A program made the translations under genes and the position numbers. Source: Clostridiales bacterium UBA7011 (lineage in GTDB: Bacteria; Bacillota; Clostridia; Oscillospirales; Butyricicoccaceae). From it: a stretch of DNA of 18,203 bases. The notes beneath the pieces were generated by a model. The model ran no database searches. It was not told where the DNA came from and worked only from the letters and a program-made list of their open reading frames with translations. Positions 14,719 to 18,203 of this stretch are shown piece by piece; the stretch's first letter is position 1; every line of letters begins with the position of its first letter. The DNA lies in assembly GCA_002449635.1 (NCBI GenBank), contig DJXF01000054.1, positions 11,005 to 29,207 on the forward strand, read 5' to 3'.

Positions 14719-14731
14719 AACCGACATTTTG

Positions 14732-14769
14732 TGCGCCTTCCGTTCCACGGGGGGCGCATAAACTTTTTT
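14732..14769 (+). terminator. Terminator of the duplicated unknown gene
   Basis: TGCGCC (14732-14737) pairs with GGCGCA (14753-14758), and TTCCG (14738-14742) continues the stem with CGGGG (14748-14752) through two G-T pairs, leaving a five-base loop. TAAAC and six T (14764-14769) follow. Confidence 0.8.
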
Positions 14770-14778
14770 GCGGTGCGC

Positions 14779-14808
14779 TTGCACAGATGTACGGTTTTAT
14801 AGTAAGAT
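14779..14808 (+). promoter_or_regulatory. Predicted sigma-A promoter of the flavin reductase-like gene
   Basis: TTGCAC (14779-14784) and TAAGAT (14803-14808), spacing 18. It begins ten bases after the preceding terminator, leaving a leader of about 25 bases. Confidence 0.6.
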
Positions 14809-14839
14809 AACAGTGAAAACAAATCTGGAGGTATTTGCT

Positions 14840-15346
14840 ATGTCTTTCCGCAAAATTGACCCGACCGAGCTGCCGGGCAATGTCATTGACGAAGTGTGCA
14901 ACAAATGGATGCTGCTGGCATCCGGCACGCAGGCTGATTTCAATTTTATGACCGTAAACTGGGGCATGATGGGTGAGCTGTGGTTTCAGCCGGCCGTCAC
15001 GGTGTATGTGCGCCATTCGCGCCACACACTCGGCTACATGGACGGAAATGAGACGTTTACGCTGACCGCGCTCAAGCCGGGTCATCAGCAGGCGCTCAAC
15101 ATTGCCGGTTCGAAGTCCGGACGCGATATCGACAAGCTGAAGGAAACCGGTCTGACCGCTGCATTTGTCGACGGCTGCCCGACCTTTGAGGAGGCGGCTT
15201 ATACAATCGTCTGCAAAAAAATGTATGCGGCGGAGATGCCGGAGGAAAATTTCCTCGATGCGGATATCTTTGCGAAGTCTTATCCGGACGGCGACCTGCA
15301 CAAAATGTATATCGGACAGATTGTCGCGGCGTATGTGAACGACTGA
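14840..15346 (+). CDS. Flavin reductase-like (FMN-binding split-barrel) protein
   Basis: Small cytoplasmic flavoprotein, 168 residues, of the flavin reductase / flavoredoxin family, which binds FMN and transfers electrons between NAD(P)H or ferredoxin and flavins or other acceptors. The start at ATG 14840 is chosen because GGAGGT lies 8 bases upstream and the promoter start falls after any earlier in-frame ATG. The block FNFMTVNWGMMGELWFQPAV (about 35-54), followed by VTVYVRHSRHTLGYMDGNETFTL-like strands, corresponds to the conserved FMN-binding part, in which the T-x-NWG segment and the R-HT motif contact the flavin in the family. The C terminus is a helical and beta extension ending DLHKMYIGQIVAAYVND. 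It forms its own transcription unit with promoter and terminator. Its electron donor and acceptor are unknown. Confidence 0.85.
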   Translation: MSFRKIDPTELPGNVIDEVCNKWMLLASGTQADFNFMTVNWGMMGELWFQPAVTVYVRHSRHTLGYMDGNETFTLTALKPGHQQALNIAGSKSGRDIDKLKETGLTAAFVDGCPTFEEAAYTIVCKKMYAAEMPEENFLDADIFAKSYPDGDLHKMYIGQIVAAYVND

Positions 15347-15360
15347 CACATCAAAATTAC

Positions 15361-15400
15361 GGGGGCTGTGCACAGCGTGTACAGTCCCCTCTTCTTTTTT
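15361..15400 (+). terminator. Terminator of the flavin reductase-like gene
   Basis: GGGGGCTGTGCAC (15361-15373) pairs with GTGTACAGTCCCC (15377-15389) with one mismatch and a short bulge around a three-base loop; TCTTCTTTTTT follows at 15390-15400. Confidence 0.88.
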
Positions 15401-15445
15401 GCAAAAATGTGCGGCGCGTTTTGACAGGAACAGCGCAGTGATGGA

Positions 15446-15486
15446 AAAATCCTGCAAAATCGGGGCAAATTCGTGATAAAATCCTG
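15446..15486 (+). repeat. Two direct copies of AAAATCCTG
   Basis: AAAATCCTG occurs at 15446-15454 and 15478-15486, 32 bases apart (about three helical turns), just upstream of the ygiQ promoter. It may be a regulator binding pair or chance. Confidence 0.35.
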
Positions 15487-15506
15487 TATCTTCTTGCGTG
15501 TGGCTG

Positions 15507-15515
15507 TGGTATGAT
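15507..15515 (+). promoter_or_regulatory. Predicted extended -10 promoter of ygiQ-like gene
   Basis: TGGTATGAT (15507-15515) is an extended -10 element (TGn plus TATGAT); no good -35 is seen. Transcription would start near 15522, about 34 bases before the chosen ATG. Confidence 0.5.
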
Positions 15516-15555
15516 AATGCTGTATCAAAATAAGCAAACGGAAAAAGGGGAGCAT

Positions 15556-17499
15556 ATGGCGACAGCGCACGACGGCTTTCTGCCGATTTCAAAACAGGAT
15601 ATGGTGGATCGCGGCTGGTATTACTGCGATTTTCTGCTGGTCACGGGCGATGCCTATGTGGACCATCCGTCGTTTGGCACGGCAGTTATTTCCCGTGTGC
15701 TGGAGGATGCGGGCTACCGCGTGGCGATTCTCTCGCAGCCGGATTTTCGCTCGGAGGCGGATTTCCTTGCGATGGGACGGCCGCGCTATGCCGTGCTCAT
15801 CAACGGCGGAAACATTGATTCCATGGTCGCACACTACACGGCCGCGAAAAAACGCCGCCATGACGATTCGTATTCCCCCGGAGGCGTGGGAGGACGCAGG
15901 CCGGACCGCGCTGTGACGGTATATGCCAAGCTGGCGCGCCGCGCGTTCCCGGATGTTCCGGTTTACCTCGGCGGACTGGAGGCGAGCCTTCGCCGGTTTG
16001 CGCACTATGACTACTGGGCAGACCGCATTCTGCCGACGATACTGCAGGACGCGGGTGCGGACGGTCTGATGTTCGGCATGGGCGAGCGTTCCGTGCTGGA
16101 AATTGCCGCCAATCTGCGCGCAGGCAAGCGCGGAGCCGAGGTCGTCCGGCAGGTGCGCGGCACGGCATATCTGACGCGCGACAAGGAGGATATCTCCTTT
16201 CCCGCCGTGTGGTGTCCGTCGCTCGAGGAGGTGCTGGCGGACAAGAAGCAGTACGCGGTGTCCGTCAAAATACAGTATGACCAGCAGGACCACATCACCG
16301 GAAAGGCGGTTGTGCAGCCGCACGGACGCAGGCTGCTTGTGCAGAATCCGCCCGCTCTGCCGCTGACCACGCAGGAGATGGACGCGGTATATGGCCTGCC
16401 GTATCAGCGCACCTATCATCCGTCCTATGAGGCGGAGGGCGGCGTGCCGGCGATTGCGGAGGTACAGTTTTCCATCATCCACAACCGCGGCTGTTTCGGC
16501 GGCTGTAATTTCTGCTCGCTGGCATTTCATCAGGGACGGTTTATTTCGTCCCGTTCGCATGAATCCGTTCTCGCGGAGGCGAGACGCATCGCGCAGCATC
16601 CCGATTTTAAGGGGTATATTCACGATGTCGGCGGACCGACTGCAAATTTCCGCTTTCCCGCCTGTGACAAGCAAAAGGAGCACGGCCTGTGCCGCGACAA
16701 ACGCTGTCTGTTTCCGCGCGCCTGTCCGAATCTCAAGGCCGACCATTCCGATTATCTGACGCTGCTGCGCCGTCTGCGGGCGATTCCGGGTGTCAAAAAG
16801 GTGTTCGTGCGTTCCGGCCTGCGGTACGACTATATGATGGCAGACGACAACGACGAATTTTTCCTCGAGCTGGTGCGCTATCACATCAGCGGACAGCTCA
16901 AGGTTGCGCCCGAGCACATGAGCGACAACGCGCTGTACTATATGGGCAAGCCGTCGTTCGATGTATACGAACGGTTCAAACGCAGATATGAGCGCATCAA
17001 CAAGAAGCTGGGGAAAAAACAGTATCTGGTGCCCTACCTGATGTCATCCCATCCGGGCGCGGAGCTGAGCGATGCGGTGCATCTGGCGGAATATCTGCAT
17101 TCGATCGGCTATATGCCCGAGCAGGTGCAGGATTTTTATCCCACACCGGGCACACTGTCCACAGCTATGTATTATTCCGGCATTGACCCGCGCACGATGA
17201 AACCGGTTTATGTGGCCAAGACACCGGAGGACAAGGCGATGCAGCGCGCACTGCTGCAGTGGCGCAGACCGGACAAACGCGCGCTCGTCATCCGCGCCCT
17301 GCAAAAGGCAGGGCGGGAGGATTTGATCGGCTATGGAAAGGAATGCCTGATTCGTCCGCGCAAGGGCGAACAGTTTGCACATCTGCGTGCACGGGACACA
17401 GGCAGCCGTCCGGCGCCGCACGGACGGGACAGAAAACGTTCGGACAGCCGTCCGGCAAAACGGAAGGCCGGCTGGGCAAAGCCAAAGAAAAAGAGATAA
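15556..17499 (+). CDS. ygiQ: YgiQ family radical SAM protein
   Basis: Iron-sulfur radical SAM enzyme of the YgiQ (formerly UPF0313) family; the reaction is not known. I choose ATG 15556 (647 residues) because AAAGGGGAG lies just upstream; the earlier in-frame ATG at 15511 falls within the -10 box. N-terminal YgiQ domain: WYYCDFLLVTGDAYVDHPSF and PVYLGGLEASLRRFAHYDYW, as in the family. The radical SAM core has CFGGCNFC with cluster cysteines 313, 317 and 320, followed by FHQGRFISSRS, and later HDVGGPTANF and LKVAPEHMSDNALYYMGKP. Further cysteines occur at CDKQKEHGLCRDKRCLFPRAC, a Cys-rich segment typical of these proteins. The tail (about 615-647) is very basic and low complexity, with the SRPAP and SRPAK repeats, perhaps for RNA contact. 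It is probably co-transcribed with the methyltransferase gene downstream. Confidence 0.93.
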   Translation: MATAHDGFLPISKQDMVDRGWYYCDFLLVTGDAYVDHPSFGTAVISRVLEDAGYRVAILSQPDFRSEADFLAMGRPRYAVLINGGNIDSMVAHYTAAKKRRHDDSYSPGGVGGRRPDRAVTVYAKLARRAFPDVPVYLGGLEASLRRFAHYDYWADRILPTILQDAGADGLMFGMGERSVLEIAANLRAGKRGAEVVRQVRGTAYLTRDKEDISFPAVWCPSLEEVLADKKQYAVSVKIQYDQQDHITGKAVVQPHGRRLLVQNPPALPLTTQEMDAVYGLPYQRTYHPSYEAEGGVPAIAEVQFSIIHNRGCFGGCNFCSLAFHQGRFISSRSHESVLAEARRIAQHPDFKGYIHDVGGPTANFRFPACDKQKEHGLCRDKRCLFPRACPNLKADHSDYLTLLRRLRAIPGVKKVFVRSGLRYDYMMADDNDEFFLELVRYHISGQLKVAPEHMSDNALYYMGKPSFDVYERFKRRYERINKKLGKKQYLVPYLMSSHPGAELSDAVHLAEYLHSIGYMPEQVQDFYPTPGTLSTAMYYSGIDPRTMKPVYVAKTPEDKAMQRALLQWRRPDKRALVIRALQKAGREDLIGYGKECLIRPRKGEQFAHLRARDTGSRPAPHGRDRKRSDSRPAKRKAGWAKPKKKR

Positions 17500-17554
17500 T
17501 ATCGCGGTTTTTGGGAGAAAAAAAGCCGCTGAGATAGATGGAGAATGATTTTTT

Positions 17555-18203
17555 ATGTGGATTGCAGACCAATGGAAGGAATTTGAGGTGCTCGACTGCG
17601 GCGGGGGCGAGAAAGCGGAGCGCTGGGGAAAGCAGGTGCTGGTGCGTCCCGACCCGCAGGCAATCTGGTCCAAACAGCGCGGCGTTTCCGCATGGGCACA
17701 TGCGGACGCGACCTATCACCGCTCGTCCTCGGGCGGCGGAAAATGGCAGATTCGCAAATTGCCGCCGCAGTGGGACATTCATTACCGCGAGCTGACCTTC
17801 CACATCAAGCCGATGAACTTCAAGCACACCGGTCTGTTTCCGGAGCAGGCGGCGAACTGGGATTTTATCGACGGACTGATTCGCCGTTCGGACAAGCCGG
17901 TGCGGGTGCTCAATCTGTTCGCGTATACCGGCGGCGCGACGCTGGCGGCAGCGGCGGCAGGTGCGAGCGTCTGCCATGTGGATGCCTCGAAGGGCATGAC
18001 ACAGTGGGCGCGAGAAAATGCGGCGGCATCCGGACTTGCCGACCGCCCCATCCGCTGGATTGTGGATGACTGCAAAAAGTTTGTCGAGCGCGAAATTCGC
18101 CGCGGGCGGCGGTATGACGGCATCATCATGGACCCGCCGAGCTACGGGCGCGGTCCGACCGGCGAGGTCTGGAAGATCGAAAACGACATCGCGGGCTTTG
18201 TCG
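17555..18203 (+). CDS. Class I SAM-dependent methyltransferase, COG1092-like (5' part)
   Basis: The frame runs open from ATG 17555 to the end of the window (216 residues visible; the C terminus is missing). The start is fixed by an in-frame TGA at 17546-17548, only six bases before it; GGAG at 17540-17543 is a rather distant ribosome binding site (11 bases). The N-terminal part starts FEVLDCGGGEKAERWGKQ and VRPDPQAIW, a pattern of a conserved methyltransferase family related to RlmI/RlmK rRNA cytosine methyltransferases. SAM-binding motif I is VLNLFAYTGGATLAAAAAGA (from residue 118), followed by an acidic VDASKG after the next strand, and motif IV is MDPPSYGRG (about 192-200). The target is probably RNA, but that is inferred from the family. 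It follows the YgiQ-like gene by 55 bases without a clear terminator or promoter. Confidence 0.88.
   Translation, partial: MWIADQWKEFEVLDCGGGEKAERWGKQVLVRPDPQAIWSKQRGVSAWAHADATYHRSSSGGGKWQIRKLPPQWDIHYRELTFHIKPMNFKHTGLFPEQAANWDFIDGLIRRSDKPVRVLNLFAYTGGATLAAAAAGASVCHVDASKGMTQWARENAAASGLADRPIRWIVDDCKKFVEREIRRGRRYDGIIMDPPSYGRGPTGEVWKIENDIAGFV

Noticed and set aside
15589..16917. Long - strand open frame opposite the ygiQ-like gene
   Set aside because: Compositional shadow of a clearly coding radical SAM gene; no start signals or recognisable domain.
17403..17456. Tandem CAGCCGTCCGGC copies in the ygiQ-like gene as a mobile repeat
   Set aside because: They lie in frame in a low-complexity basic tail (SRPAP, SRPAK) and are more simply explained as coding repeats.
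17505..17533. Hairpin GCGGTTTTT / AAAAAGCCGC after the ygiQ-like gene as a terminator
   Set aside because: Weak A/T-rich stem with no T-run after it on the + strand, so I did not call a terminator.
1..18203. CRISPR arrays, tRNA or rRNA genes, insertion sequences, phage genes
   Set aside because: No regular repeat-spacer pattern, cloverleaf, rRNA segment, transposase or integrase motif was seen on either strand.

Overview
This 18.2 kb window looks like ordinary chromosome from a GC-rich, spore-forming, fermentative member of the Clostridia. The evidence is a SpoIID homologue, strong AGGAGG-type ribosome binding sites, Gram-positive style -35/-10 promoters, a LacI-type sucrose regulon with a cre-like operator, a clostridial M18 aminopeptidase and a YgiQ radical SAM protein. 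An Oscillospirales-type gut bacterium is my inference; no rRNA or other phylogenetic marker is present to confirm it. I see no insertion sequence, phage gene, tRNA, rRNA or CRISPR array.

Layout. (1) 1-2476: the 3' part of an M18 aminopeptidase (+) converges on a citrate synthase (-), with a shared hairpin terminator between them. (2) 2477-4540: spoIID (+) diverges from citrate synthase and converges on a Cof-type HAD hydrolase (-); the two stop codons abut with no bases between. (3) 4541-7831: from a divergent promoter region, a + strand run encodes a membrane-anchored NAGPA-type phosphodiester glycosidase, a 65-residue two-helix membrane protein (start and stop codons overlap), an RsmF-like rRNA m5C methyltransferase and a YbjN-like protein. 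(4) 7832-9364: an unknown 104-residue protein, then the LacI-family regulator scrR, closed by a long hairpin terminator. (5) 9365-13950: the sucrose operon scrA (PTS IIBCA), scrB (sucrose-6-phosphate hydrolase, GH32) and scrK (fructokinase), with a GTGAAA-4-TTTCAC operator just after the -10 box and a strong hairpin at the end. (6) 13951-15400: two single-gene units, each with its own promoter and terminator: an unrecognised protein made of two ~103-residue repeats, and a flavin reductase-like protein. (7) 15401-18203: YgiQ-like radical SAM protein and the 5' part of a COG1092-like SAM methyltransferase that runs off the end.

How the genes work together: the clearest pathway is sucrose use. 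ScrA imports and phosphorylates sucrose to sucrose-6-phosphate, ScrB cleaves it to glucose-6-phosphate and fructose, and ScrK makes fructose-6-phosphate; ScrR is the likely local repressor and CcpA a possible second regulator. The rest are housekeeping or sporulation functions.

Nothing here is convincingly a new multi-gene system. The most novel items are the internally duplicated unknown protein at 14077-14718, the unknown 104-residue protein upstream of scrR, the small membrane protein coupled to the NAGPA-type enzyme, and the compact terminator/promoter/operator region before scrA.
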